DNA of 64,000 bases from Verrucomicrobiota bacterium (GTDB lineage Bacteria > Verrucomicrobiota > Verrucomicrobiia > Opitutales > Opitutaceae): assembly GCA_016235555.1 (NCBI GenBank), contig JACRKC010000021.1, positions 21,069-85,068 on the forward strand, read 5' to 3'. A model generated the notes under the pieces. The model searched no databases. It saw nothing but the letters and a program-made list of their open reading frames with translations, and was not told where the DNA came from. Both the position numbers and the translations under genes were made by a program. Within the stretch, counting starts at the first letter, position 1. Every line of letters starts with the position of its first letter. Below are positions 40,568 to 48,151 of the stretch, in pieces.

Positions 40568-40942
40568 CTACGCGAGGTCGTGGCCTTCGCTGCGCGTCTG
40601 GAGCCAGACCAGCAGCAACAGCGTCCGCTCGGCATCCGGAAGCTGGCGACGCGCGCGCAACATGTCGTGAAGCCGCTGACGGGGAAGCCCGAGGATGCGG
40701 GCGAGGCGGGATTTTTCGCCGCGACGGGAGAGTTGGGCCCGGGTGGCGGCGGCGAGTTCGTTCCAGAGCGGTGTGGCGGCGCCGGGCTTCAGGGTTTCGC
40801 CGCGGCGGGGCCGGTGCGCGCGGACCGCACTCTGCAACGACGCCCGGATCGACTTGGCGGCAGCCTCCATCAGCGCCACGGCGAGACCGGCCGGAATGTC
40901 GAGTTGGGCGGGGAGGCGGACGGGGAGGTGCGCGTTTTTCAT
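40568..40942 (-). CDS. Small helix-turn-helix (XRE-like) protein between palindromes
   Basis: A 124-residue protein; ATG 40940-40942 (MKNAHLPVRLP) is chosen because the longer GTG start at 40984 lies within an operator-like palindrome. The C-terminal third is a Cro/C1-type HTH (SRLARILGLPRQRLHDMLRARRQLPDAERTLLLL). The N-terminal part is basic and helical, possibly for dimerisation. Perfect TTGTAACGTA palindromes flank the gene, one right at its promoter (40982-41008), as expected for an autoregulated repressor. Its targets would include itself and the gene pair ending in DAHP synthase. Not assigned to a named family. Confidence 0.75.
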   Translation of the reverse strand: MKNAHLPVRLPAQLDIPAGLAVALMEAAAKSIRASLQSAVRAHRPRRGETLKPGAATPLWNELAAATRAQLSRRGEKSRLARILGLPRQRLHDMLRARRQLPDAERTLLLLVWLQTRSEGHDLA

Positions 40943-40981
40943 CAGGCCCGACGTTGTCGACCGCGCCACCCGGTGCCAAGG

Positions 40982-41008
40982 CACTTGTAACGTATTACGT
41001 TACAAGTG
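40982..41008. promoter_or_regulatory. TTGTAACGTA-n-TACGTTACAA palindrome, copy 2
   Basis: Perfect 27-base palindrome (CACTTGTAACGTA, centre T, TACGTTACAAGTG). It lies 40 bases upstream of the HTH gene ATG, a fitting place for autorepression. Confidence 0.75.
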
Positions 41009-41060
41009 GCCGGAGCGGGGGCGGGTCAGCGGTTGGGATCGCGGGGGTGGAGCGAACCGG

Positions 41061-41085
41061 GTTTGTAACGTAATACGTTACAAAC
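41061..41085. promoter_or_regulatory. TTGTAACGTA-n-TACGTTACAA palindrome, copy 3
   Basis: Perfect 25-base palindrome (GTTTGTAACGTA, centre A, TACGTTACAAAC). Centre-to-centre distance to copy 2 is 78 bases, about 7.5 helical turns, so looping or cooperative binding would be possible. Confidence 0.75.
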
Positions 41086-41153
41086 GTCGCGACGCGGGGG
41101 GGGCGTGGCGACCGGCGTGAGGGGGACGGACGCGGAGCGGGCGCCCCGGGGCG

Positions 41154-41675
41154 TCAGGCGATCAGGAGATAGACGCGGCGGTCGCCGGTGGTGGCGGGTT
41201 GGAGCGGGCGGATTTCCGCGGACTGGGGTTCGACGAGGAGAAAATCGCCGTCGCACGTGATCATCCAGTTCATCGCGTGGGCGGCGGCGGCGCGGCCGGT
41301 CCAGAGTTCCTCGCCCCAGATGATGCCGAAGCAGTAGGCAAACTGGCGGCGCTTCTTCCGATAGGCGGCCTGGCAGAAATGGGATTTGAGCACGTAGGCG
41401 AAGTCCTCGCAGTCGAAGCGGAAGCGCGCGTAGTCCTGCGCGTCGAGGTGGCTGTTGCGGATGATGGTCCGGGCTTCGTCGGGATGGGGCAGGTAGTATT
41501 CGCGGTCGCCGAGGATGGCGCCGTGCTGGTAGGTCGGGTCCGGAATCCACCGGCCGCGGAAGAGTCGCGCGATATGCCGCTGGATTTTCTTTTTCGACCA
41601 ATAGACGGGCTGGTGCCGGCGGGAGTGGTGCCAGCCGTGCAACCAGCGGCACTCGGAAGCGTTTTTTTTCGGCAT
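41154..41675 (-). CDS. Papain-fold-like protein (MOA lectin C-terminal domain type)
   Basis: A 173-residue protein from ATG 41673-41675. The motif FRFDCEDFAYVLKSHF, followed later by HAMNWMITCDGDFLLVEPQSAEI, has the Cys, His and Asn/Gln arrangement of the cysteine-protease-like domain found at the C-terminus of MOA-type lectins and related bacterial proteins. No lectin domain or signal peptide is present. Function in bacteria unknown; peptidase activity is possible. It follows the charge-segregated small gene (41745-41945) by 69 bases on the same strand. Confidence 0.6.
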   Translation of the reverse strand: MPKKNASECRWLHGWHHSRRHQPVYWSKKKIQRHIARLFRGRWIPDPTYQHGAILGDREYYLPHPDEARTIIRNSHLDAQDYARFRFDCEDFAYVLKSHFCQAAYRKKRRQFAYCFGIIWGEELWTGRAAAAHAMNWMITCDGDFLLVEPQSAEIRPLQPATTGDRRVYLLIA

Positions 41676-41744
41676 GGAGAAAGCGCGCCCCGGATCGACA
41701 GGGCGCGCAGGGATGAGCGTGGGCCGGGAAGCAGTGAGCGCGGG

Positions 41745-41945
41745 CTACCGGCGGGTCTTCTTTTTGGCCGGCTTCTTCTTCGCGGGCTTTTTCCTGGCCG
41801 GCTTCTTTTTCTTCTTCTTCCGCTTGTCGGGCTCTTTGGTGTCGTCGTCGGGTTCTTTCGTATCGTCGTCCGGTTCCTTGGTGTCGTCGGACCACAGCGC
41901 GAGCAGGGCGAGTTCGTCGTCGAGGCGTTCTTCTTCTTCTTTCAT
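41745..41945 (-). CDS. 66-residue charge-segregated protein with DDTKEPD repeats
   Basis: Starts at ATG 41943-41945. The N-terminus is acidic (MKEEEERLDDELALLALW), then comes a seven-residue unit DDTKEPD about three times, then an almost purely basic tail of K, P, A and R (KKKKKKPARKKPAKKKPAKK). The tail resembles histone H1-like or Hc1-like bacterial proteins that bind nucleic acid. The GC-rich codon use fits a real gene, but it is short and repetitive, so it could also be an artefact; nothing else is known about it. Confidence 0.5.
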   Translation of the reverse strand: MKEEEERLDDELALLALWSDDTKEPDDDTKEPDDDTKEPDKRKKKKKKPARKKPAKKKPAKKKTRR

Positions 41946-42000
41946 GGGAGCATTTCGGGGGGGGGGCTGACCGTTGGAGGTGGACGCGTGCCGGGGGCGG

Positions 42001-44844
42001 TCAGGAAACCACCGGCGGCGTGGAAAGGAGGGCGAGCGCCGCGGCTTCGACGGCGGCGAACAGCGTGGCACCCCGGCCGGCCTCGGCCGGTTGCGCGGCC
42101 CAGACGTGCAGGGCCTGGCAGGCGGCGCGCAGGGGTTCGTCCGCGAGCACGTCGGCGCTGTTCTTGAGATAGTGGCTGTGGCGTCGCACGAGCGGCCAGT
42201 CGGCGGAGCGGAGGGCGTGGCGCAGATCGTCGAGCACGCGCGGCGTCTCGGCGCCGAATTGCGCGAGGAGCCGGCGGCGCAATTCGTCCGGCACCTCGGG
42301 CGGGCGCGCGCCGGCGTGGCGGGCCTGGAACACCGGCGCCGCGCGCAGATGCTCGTCGAGCGTGGCCTCGCTCACGGGTTTCGCGAGAAAGCGATCCATG
42401 CCGGCGGCGATGGCGGCGGCTTCGTCCTCGGGTTGGGCGTGCGCGCTCAGGCCGACGAGCCAGGGGTTCGCGTCGCCGGGCCCGACCGCCGCGCGGATCG
42501 CCGTGGCGGCGCCGAGTCCGTCGAGAAACGGCATCGAAAGGTCGAGGATCACGATGTCGTGCCGGCGGGCGCGATAGGCGGCGACGGCGGCGGCCCCATC
42601 GGCGACGGCCTCGGTGTCGGCGCCGTTTTTGCGCATGAGGATCTGGAGCCACTCGCGCACGAGGGTGTTGTCCTCGGCGAGGAGGATGCGCAGGCCGTGG
42701 TAGGCGAGGCGGGCGGGCGGCGTGGTCTCGGTGGCGCGCGGGAGCGGGGCCTCCCGCAGCGGCAGGCGCACGGTGAAAATGGAACCGCCGCCGGGATTGT
42801 CGGTGTGCCCGACGGAGCCGCCCATCGCGCTGCACAGGCCCGACACGAGCGCGAGGCCGAGGCCGGTGCCCTCGGTGCCGGTCGAGCCTTCGAGGCGCAC
42901 GAATGGCTGGAACAACTGCGCGCGGCGCGAGGCGGGGATGCCGGGCCCGGTGTCGCGCACGACGAATTCCAGTTCACCATCGCGGCGGCCCACGTGCAGG
43001 TGCACGCCGCCGCGCGCGGTGAACTTCACGGCGTTGGCGAGCAGGTTGAGGAGAATTTGCCGCAGGCGCACTGGATCGAGTTCCGCGGTGGCGGGCACAT
43101 CGAGGGCGAGTTCGTAGCTGAGGCGGAGGCCGCGGGCCGCGGCGTGCGGGCGCAAGGCGTCGAGGCAGCTGCGGGCGTGCGCCGCGAGATCGACGGCGGC
43201 GGGTCGCAGGCGGAAGGCCCCGGTCTGCATCGCGCCGAGATCGAGCAGGTCGTTGACGAGGCGGAGCATCATGTCGCCATGCGTGCGCAGGGCCGCGAGC
43301 CAGCCGCGGTGCTCGGTTTCGAGCGGGGCGCGGGCGAGCAGATCGCAGTAGCCGATCACGCTCTGGATGGGAGTGCGCAACTCGTGGCTCACCTTGGCGA
43401 GGAAGGTGGACTTCATGCGGTCGGCCTCGGCCGCGGCGGCGGCGCGGCGGGTGGCGGCGATGCCCTCGGAGCGTCGCAGGCGATACGCGATCGCGAGGCC
43501 CCAGAGGCCGGTGCCGATGCCGACGAGCGCCATCGCCTGCAGGCGGGCCTGCATGAAGCTGAGTTTCCACCCGGTGCTGCTCGCATCGAGCACGAGCCAG
43601 CCGAGCGCGGCGCCCGAGCCGGGGTCGAGCAGCGGGGCCTTGGCGTAGAAGTGCGTGCCCCAGACGTTGCTCACGGGACCGTCGAGAAACGCCTCGGGGG
43701 CGCGCCACTGGGCGCGGTCGCGCGCGGTGGCCGGCAGATAGACCACGCATTCCTCCGGATCGGCGGGCACGAGCCGGCGGGTGATGGGCACGATGATTTT
43801 GTCGCCGTGCAGCACCTGGATGAACACCGCGGAGAGATCCGTGTTGGCGCGGCCGAGGGCATGGAGGTTGCGGCGCAGCCGGGCGAACACGGGATGACGG
43901 CCGTGCGGGAACCGCGCCATCTCGACCACCTGGCCGTCCGGGTCGCGTCGCAGCCGGAAGGAGGTGAACGTCAGCTCGGGCCCGAGCGCGGTGCGCAACG
44001 CGTCCGGGTCGAGGAGTGCGGCGGCGGTGCGGGCGCGGCGCAACAGCCCCTGCTCGAATTCCTGCCGGGCCTGCCGGCCGCTCCAGACGACGAAGGCGAA
44101 GCCGGCCACCAGCCAGAGAACGAGCAGGCCGAGTCCGCGGTTGAGGTCCGCCTCGCCGTGCAGGCTGCGCAACCGCCAGCGCCAGAGCGCCAGGCCGGTC
44201 GCGACGCCGGCGGCCAGGAGCAGCCCCGCGGCCGGCAGCGCGAGATGCGAAAAATCCGTCGTGAGGCGGGGCTGGTCGAGCGCCACCGCCACGGGCCCGT
44301 GCGTCGCAAACACCGTTGAGAGCGGGACGAGCCAGAAACCGATCTGCAGGCCGCGTTGCTCGCGCGGTTCCCACGAGTGGGAGGTTTTCCCGGAGAACAG
44401 CACGCGGCTGGTCGACCATGCGGCGCCGATCGCCGCGACCGCGAGCACGCCGCCCGCGAGGCCGGGCCACGGCACGCGCGCGGCCGCGAACGCGCCCGCC
44501 GCGACCAGCGTGCCGAGCCGCACGGTGCGCACGGGCCAGTGGCGTTCGAGCGCCGGCCAGGCCAGGGCGGCCAGGCTCAGGGCCTGCGTGTAGCCCAGGG
44601 CGAAATCGGATTTTGCGTAGGGGGCGGGCAGATGCTGCGCGCCGAGCGCCAGCTCGATCATCGCCCCCGTGATCGCGCCGAACGCGAGCAATTCGAGCCA
44701 CGTGTGATCGCCGCTCGCGGCGGTCTCGGCGGGGGTCCGCCCGCGCGCGCCGAATGCCACCGCCAGCCACGCCAGTGCCGCCAGAAACCAGAGGTAGTCC
44801 TGGTAGGTCGTCCAGCTTTCGAGGAGACGGAGGAACTGATTCAT
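42001..44844 (-). CDS. Membrane hybrid sensor histidine kinase with receiver and Hpt domains
   Basis: A 947-residue inner-membrane kinase from ATG 44842-44844. Residues about 15-250 hold seven or eight membrane helices, followed by a periplasmic sensory domain (about 260-440, between two helices), then HisKA with H487 (KVSHELRTPIQ), an HATPase domain (NLLANAVKF, DTGPGIP, GTGLGLALV), a receiver with D768 (VILDLSMPF) and an Hpt domain with H891 (HYLKNSADVL). This is a full phosphorelay in one chain. It lies 138 bases downstream of the alpha-oxoamine synthase gene and near a divergent response regulator, which may be its partner. Confidence 0.92.
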   Translation of the reverse strand: MNQFLRLLESWTTYQDYLWFLAALAWLAVAFGARGRTPAETAASGDHTWLELLAFGAITGAMIELALGAQHLPAPYAKSDFALGYTQALSLAALAWPALERHWPVRTVRLGTLVAAGAFAAARVPWPGLAGGVLAVAAIGAAWSTSRVLFSGKTSHSWEPREQRGLQIGFWLVPLSTVFATHGPVAVALDQPRLTTDFSHLALPAAGLLLAAGVATGLALWRWRLRSLHGEADLNRGLGLLVLWLVAGFAFVVWSGRQARQEFEQGLLRRARTAAALLDPDALRTALGPELTFTSFRLRRDPDGQVVEMARFPHGRHPVFARLRRNLHALGRANTDLSAVFIQVLHGDKIIVPITRRLVPADPEECVVYLPATARDRAQWRAPEAFLDGPVSNVWGTHFYAKAPLLDPGSGAALGWLVLDASSTGWKLSFMQARLQAMALVGIGTGLWGLAIAYRLRRSEGIAATRRAAAAAEADRMKSTFLAKVSHELRTPIQSVIGYCDLLARAPLETEHRGWLAALRTHGDMMLRLVNDLLDLGAMQTGAFRLRPAAVDLAAHARSCLDALRPHAAARGLRLSYELALDVPATAELDPVRLRQILLNLLANAVKFTARGGVHLHVGRRDGELEFVVRDTGPGIPASRRAQLFQPFVRLEGSTGTEGTGLGLALVSGLCSAMGGSVGHTDNPGGGSIFTVRLPLREAPLPRATETTPPARLAYHGLRILLAEDNTLVREWLQILMRKNGADTEAVADGAAAVAAYRARRHDIVILDLSMPFLDGLGAATAIRAAVGPGDANPWLVGLSAHAQPEDEAAAIAAGMDRFLAKPVSEATLDEHLRAAPVFQARHAGARPPEVPDELRRRLLAQFGAETPRVLDDLRHALRSADWPLVRRHSHYLKNSADVLADEPLRAACQALHVWAAQPAEAGRGATLFAAVEAAALALLSTPPVVS

Positions 44845-44982
44845 GCGCGGCGCGCGGAGGTCGGAACGTGATGACTCCGCCCGGCCGGCGCGCCAAGCCG
44901 TAACCGCCCGCGCCCGGGGCCGACGGGTGCGACGTCAAGGCCGGCATCCACTCCGGTCAACCCGGACGCCGGCCGACGGAGT

Positions 44983-46335
44983 CTACGCGACTTTCGCACG
45001 GTGATGACAGAAACGCGCGGCGCAGGTGATGGCGTCGGCGAGGTAACCGGCCGCGGATTCGCAGGCCGCCGGCTCGTGCGCGCTCGAAACCTGGAGGCGG
45101 AAGCGCGCCTGGTCGCGGGGCACCAGCGGCGGCTCGACGAGGTTGACGAGCACGCCGTTGTCGGAGGCGAACTTGGCCGCCATGCGCGCGATGTCCCCGC
45201 GCCCGACATGCGCCGGCACGAGCGGCCCCGCCAGCCCGAGCACCGGCACCCCGTGCGCGGCGAGGCCCCCGCGCAGCGCGTTGGCCGCGCAGAGCAGGCC
45301 GTGGCGCCGGCGGTCGCCCTCCGGCGAGCGCACGATCCGCAGCGCGGCCAGCGCCACCGCGACCTGGAGGGGCGAAAGGGCGTTGGAGAAAGTCACCGGT
45401 GGGGCGAAGAAGCGCAGATACTCACGGATGTCGCGCCGGCGTGTGGCGACGAAGCCGCCGTTGGTCGCGAGTGATTTCGCAAAACTGCCGACGACGATGT
45501 CGGCCTTGCCCGACAGGCCCTGGCGGCCGAGGTGCCCGGTGCCGCCGGGACCGAGGCAGCCGAAATCGTGGGCCATGTCGACCAGCAGCAGCGCGTCGAA
45601 TTCCCGGCACAGCAGGTGCAACCCGGTGAAGTCGGGCGAGGTGGCGTCGGTGGCGAAGAGGCTTTCGGTCGCGACGAGGATGCCGTGGTCGGGGTCGCGC
45701 GCGCGAATCGCCGCAAGCCGGTCGCGGGCGTGGGCCAGATCGAGGTGCCGGTAACGGTGCACGTGCGTCGTGGCGGCGGCGGCGCCTTCGCGCAGGCAGT
45801 TGCCGGCCTGTGCGTCGATCACGACATGGTCATCGGTCCGCACCAGCGCGCGCAGCGATCCGTAGCCGGCGGCCCAGCCGGAGGGGCACAGGATGACGTG
45901 CGTCATCGCGAGATGCTCGGCCAGCAGCGACTCGAGTTCCTCCGCGGTCTCGAGCCCGCCGGCCAGGGCGGCCGAACCGGCGCTGTGGACCCCGTGGCGG
46001 GCGATGGCGGTGCAGGCGGCGTGCGTGATCTCGGGATGGCTGGCGAGCGCGAGGTAATCCTGGGAGCAAAAGTTGAGGCCGCTCTGGGTGACACCGTTGA
46101 GCCCGCGCAACGTGGCGGAGGGACCCGGGGCGGCCGTGAGCCGGCGGGCAAACGGGAAACTGCCGCCGCGCACCCGCGCGTCGGTCCAGGCGGCGAGAGC
46201 CACGGTTTTCCGCGCCAGGTCCGGCCCGGACAGCGCGTGAAAATCCCGCCACGTGCCGCCCAACGGGTCGGGAAGGGACGCGGGGGCGTCCGTCCGGACG
46301 CTCGCGGGACCAGAGAGCGGGAGGCGGAGGTTCAT
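44983..46335 (-). CDS. Alpha-oxoamine synthase family PLP enzyme
   Basis: A 450-residue fold-type I PLP enzyme of the group containing KBL, BioF, serine palmitoyltransferase and CqsA/LqsA. The signature runs NFCSQDYLALASHPEI, GSAALAGGLETAEELE, LCPSGWAAGYG, VDMAHDFGCLG and the PLP lysine K287 in VGSFAKSLATNGGF. The position where the family has the PLP-stacking histidine (D-A-x-x-H) reads DAQAGNCLREG, so Gly178 replaces His. Product unknown: it could be an acyl-amino ketone, a sphingoid base or a signal. It is divergent from a LuxR-type regulator and upstream of a hybrid kinase on the same strand. Confidence 0.85.
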   Translation of the reverse strand: MNLRLPLSGPASVRTDAPASLPDPLGGTWRDFHALSGPDLARKTVALAAWTDARVRGGSFPFARRLTAAPGPSATLRGLNGVTQSGLNFCSQDYLALASHPEITHAACTAIARHGVHSAGSAALAGGLETAEELESLLAEHLAMTHVILCPSGWAAGYGSLRALVRTDDHVVIDAQAGNCLREGAAAATTHVHRYRHLDLAHARDRLAAIRARDPDHGILVATESLFATDATSPDFTGLHLLCREFDALLLVDMAHDFGCLGPGGTGHLGRQGLSGKADIVVGSFAKSLATNGGFVATRRRDIREYLRFFAPPVTFSNALSPLQVAVALAALRIVRSPEGDRRRHGLLCAANALRGGLAAHGVPVLGLAGPLVPAHVGRGDIARMAAKFASDNGVLVNLVEPPLVPRDQARFRLQVSSAHEPAACESAAGYLADAITCAARFCHHRAKVA

Positions 46336-46391
46336 GGCGCCACCAGCATACGCGGGGACCAGCCCGTTTGCCCGGGAATCGGCGCCGGGCG

Positions 46392-46410
46392 ATCGGGAAT
46401 ATTTCCCGAT
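46392..46410. promoter_or_regulatory. Inverted repeat in the divergent promoter region
   Basis: ATCGGGAA and TTCCCGAT, 8-base perfect arms with a 3-base spacer, in the 131-base gap between the oxoamine synthase gene and the response regulator gene. A regulator-binding site is plausible but inferred. Confidence 0.5.
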
Positions 46411-46466
46411 TCACTTTCGGGTTCTCCCGCGTATTTTTACCGCCGGTTTTGCTACGCTAGCGCATC

Positions 46467-47108
46467 ATGAGTCAGACCAAAATCGTCCTCGTCGAAGACC
46501 ACACCATGGTGCGGCAGCTGTTCGCGCACCTGATCGTCGACGAACTGGGGCTGAAGCTCGCCGCCGATTGCATGACGGTGGCGGAGGGATCGGCCGCCCT
46601 GCTGAAGGAAAAGCCCGACCTCGCGATCGTCGACTGGATGCTCCCGGACGGCCGCGGCTTCGACCTCGTGCGGGCCTGCGGGCCGAAGCTGAATCGCACG
46701 CGCTGGCTGTTCATCTCCTCCAACGAGCAGGGGCACCTCGTGCGCGAGGCGGTCTCGCTGGGCGTGCATGGCTTCGTGATGAAGCGGGCGAACCTCGCCA
46801 TCCTGCGCACCGCCATCACGAAGATCCTCGCCGGCGAAAAATACTACTGTCCCGACAGTTCGCGGCTGCTGGTCGAAAAGATGGTGGATGAAGGGCGCGC
46901 GGTGGGTGTGAGCCTGAGCGCGCGCGAGCGCGAAGTGCTGCGCGGCTTCGCCAGCGGGCAGAATCCGAAGGCGCTGGCCGACCGGATCGGCGTGAGCGCC
47001 AAGACGATCCAGAACCATCTCTCCATGCTGAAGGAAAAACTCGGCCTCAGCGAACCGGCCGAGTTGGTGCATTACGCGATCAAGCACGGCTACATCGAGG
47101 CGCCGTAG
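46467..47108 (+). CDS. NarL/LuxR-type response regulator
   Basis: A 213-residue two-domain regulator from ATG 46467. The receiver has VLVEDH at the acidic pocket, phosphoacceptor D56 (AIVDWMLPDG) and the conserved lysine (VMKRANL). The C-terminal LuxR HTH reads LSAREREVLRGFASGQNPKALADRIGVSAKTIQNHLSMLKEKLGL. Together with the Hpt-bearing hybrid kinase at 42001 it could form a phosphorelay that controls the divergent oxoamine synthase-kinase operon. Promoter features lie in 46336-46466. Confidence 0.92.
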   Translation: MSQTKIVLVEDHTMVRQLFAHLIVDELGLKLAADCMTVAEGSAALLKEKPDLAIVDWMLPDGRGFDLVRACGPKLNRTRWLFISSNEQGHLVREAVSLGVHGFVMKRANLAILRTAITKILAGEKYYCPDSSRLLVEKMVDEGRAVGVSLSAREREVLRGFASGQNPKALADRIGVSAKTIQNHLSMLKEKLGLSEPAELVHYAIKHGYIEAP

Positions 47109-47116
47109 GCGCGGGC

Positions 47117-48151
47117 CTAGAACTGGCGCGGTGACGCGATTTTTTCGGGCGGCACGCCGGTGCGGGTCGCGATGAGCGCGCAGACCTTCGGGACATACAT
47201 GCGCGTTTCCGCCGGGAGGGCGCTCGCGATGGCCGGAAAAGTGGTGGCGCGTTTCGCGGCGAGCAGACGCGACACGCGGCCTTCGCCGGCGTTGTAGGCG
47301 GCGAATGCGAGCGGCCAGCTGCCGAACTTGCCGTGCAGCGTGCGCAGGTAGCGCGCGGCGGCGCGGGCGGATTTCTCCGGGTCAGCGCGCTCATCGGGGA
47401 TGAACGTGCTGAGCCCGAGCGAGCGCGCGGTGTCGGGCATGAATTGAAAGAGTCCTTTCGCGCCGACGGGGCTGCGCGCGGACGGGTTGAACGACGACTC
47501 CGCCTCGGCAAGCCACACGAGCTCGGGCGGCACGCCCTCGGCGGCAAATGCGGCGCGCAACTTCGGCATCAGCGCGGCGGCCCGCGGCGGCGCAGGGCGC
47601 GTGCGCACGCGCGCGAGCCAGTAGTCGTAGTGGGGGAGGGAGGCGGGCGCGACGATGGGCGGCTTCGGGGGCGGAATGGGGAGCAGTGGCTTCGGCGGGA
47701 TCGGCGGTGGCGGGCGCGGCGCAGTGATTTCGCGGGCGCCGGCGATTTCGTCGAGGCGTTGTTCGAGCCAGTCAGCGTAGTCCTCGTAACCCGGGAGCGT
47801 GCGCAACGCGAGCAGCGCGGCGCGCGCCTCGGCTTCGTAGGCGGCGAGCGCGGAGAGATCGTCGCCCTCGAGCGCGCGCTGGAGGCGGGCGGCGAACTCG
47901 TCGAACTGCTGCTGCGAGGGAAACTCGAACTGCGCCTTGATCTCGTCGGGCGCGAGCTCGTCGAAGAGTTGCTTGCCAAGCTTGAAGAGATCGTCGGCGG
48001 TGGCGGTGGGCGATTGTGGTGCGGGCTGCCCAGCGTGGAGACCGGTCGCGAAACCCGCCGCAAGTGCCAATCGGCAGAAGGTAGGAGCGCGCTGGCGCGC
48101 GATGGGAATCGCCCGCAAGCGGGCTCCTACCTCTCGCGGTGCGAAAGTCAT
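47117..48151 (-). CDS. Lytic murein transglycosylase (Slt/MltC-type catalytic domain)
   Basis: A 344-residue exported protein. Its ATG (48149-48151) overlaps the upstream TGA as ATGA, fixing the start. The catalytic domain (about 200-335) has the transglycosylase signature WLAEAESSFNPSARSPVGAKGLFQFMPDTAR and AAYNAGEGRV with catalytic Glu in AEAESSF. A proline-rich linker (ITAPRPPPPIPPKPLLPIPPP) precedes it. Residues 8-23 of the signal-peptide N-region are encoded by a 50-base GTAG/CTAC palindrome (48081-48130). Role: cleavage of peptidoglycan glycan strands during growth or recycling. Confidence 0.9.
   Translation of the reverse strand: MTFAPREVGARLRAIPIARQRAPTFCRLALAAGFATGLHAGQPAPQSPTATADDLFKLGKQLFDELAPDEIKAQFEFPSQQQFDEFAARLQRALEGDDLSALAAYEAEARAALLALRTLPGYEDYADWLEQRLDEIAGAREITAPRPPPPIPPKPLLPIPPPKPPIVAPASLPHYDYWLARVRTRPAPPRAAALMPKLRAAFAAEGVPPELVWLAEAESSFNPSARSPVGAKGLFQFMPDTARSLGLSTFIPDERADPEKSARAAARYLRTLHGKFGSWPLAFAAYNAGEGRVSRLLAAKRATTFPAIASALPAETRMYVPKVCALIATRTGVPPEKIASPRQF
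48081..48130. repeat. 50-bp GTAG/CTAC palindrome inside the transglycosylase coding region
   Basis: GTAGGAGCGCGCTGGCGCGC (48081) and GCCCGCAAGCGGGCTCCTAC (to 48130). Two stems: GCGCGCTGGCGCGC and GCCCGCAAGCGGGC, within outer GTAGGAGC/GCTCCTAC arms. It is read in frame as residues about 8-23 of the exported protein. Confidence 0.88.

Noticed and set aside
40523..41085. XerCD dif-like or transposon end sites for the TTGTAACGTA palindromes
   Set aside because: The sites are perfectly symmetric without the asymmetric arms or 6-base spacer of dif, and no recombinase gene is near; an operator for the adjacent HTH protein is simpler.
9859..46335. A linked sphingolipid pathway (ceramidase-like genes, PAP2 protein, SPT-like oxoamine synthase)
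   Set aside because: The genes are far apart, the ceramidase-like family is functionally broad in this phylum, and the synthase lacks SPT's stacking histidine. There is not enough to claim a pathway.
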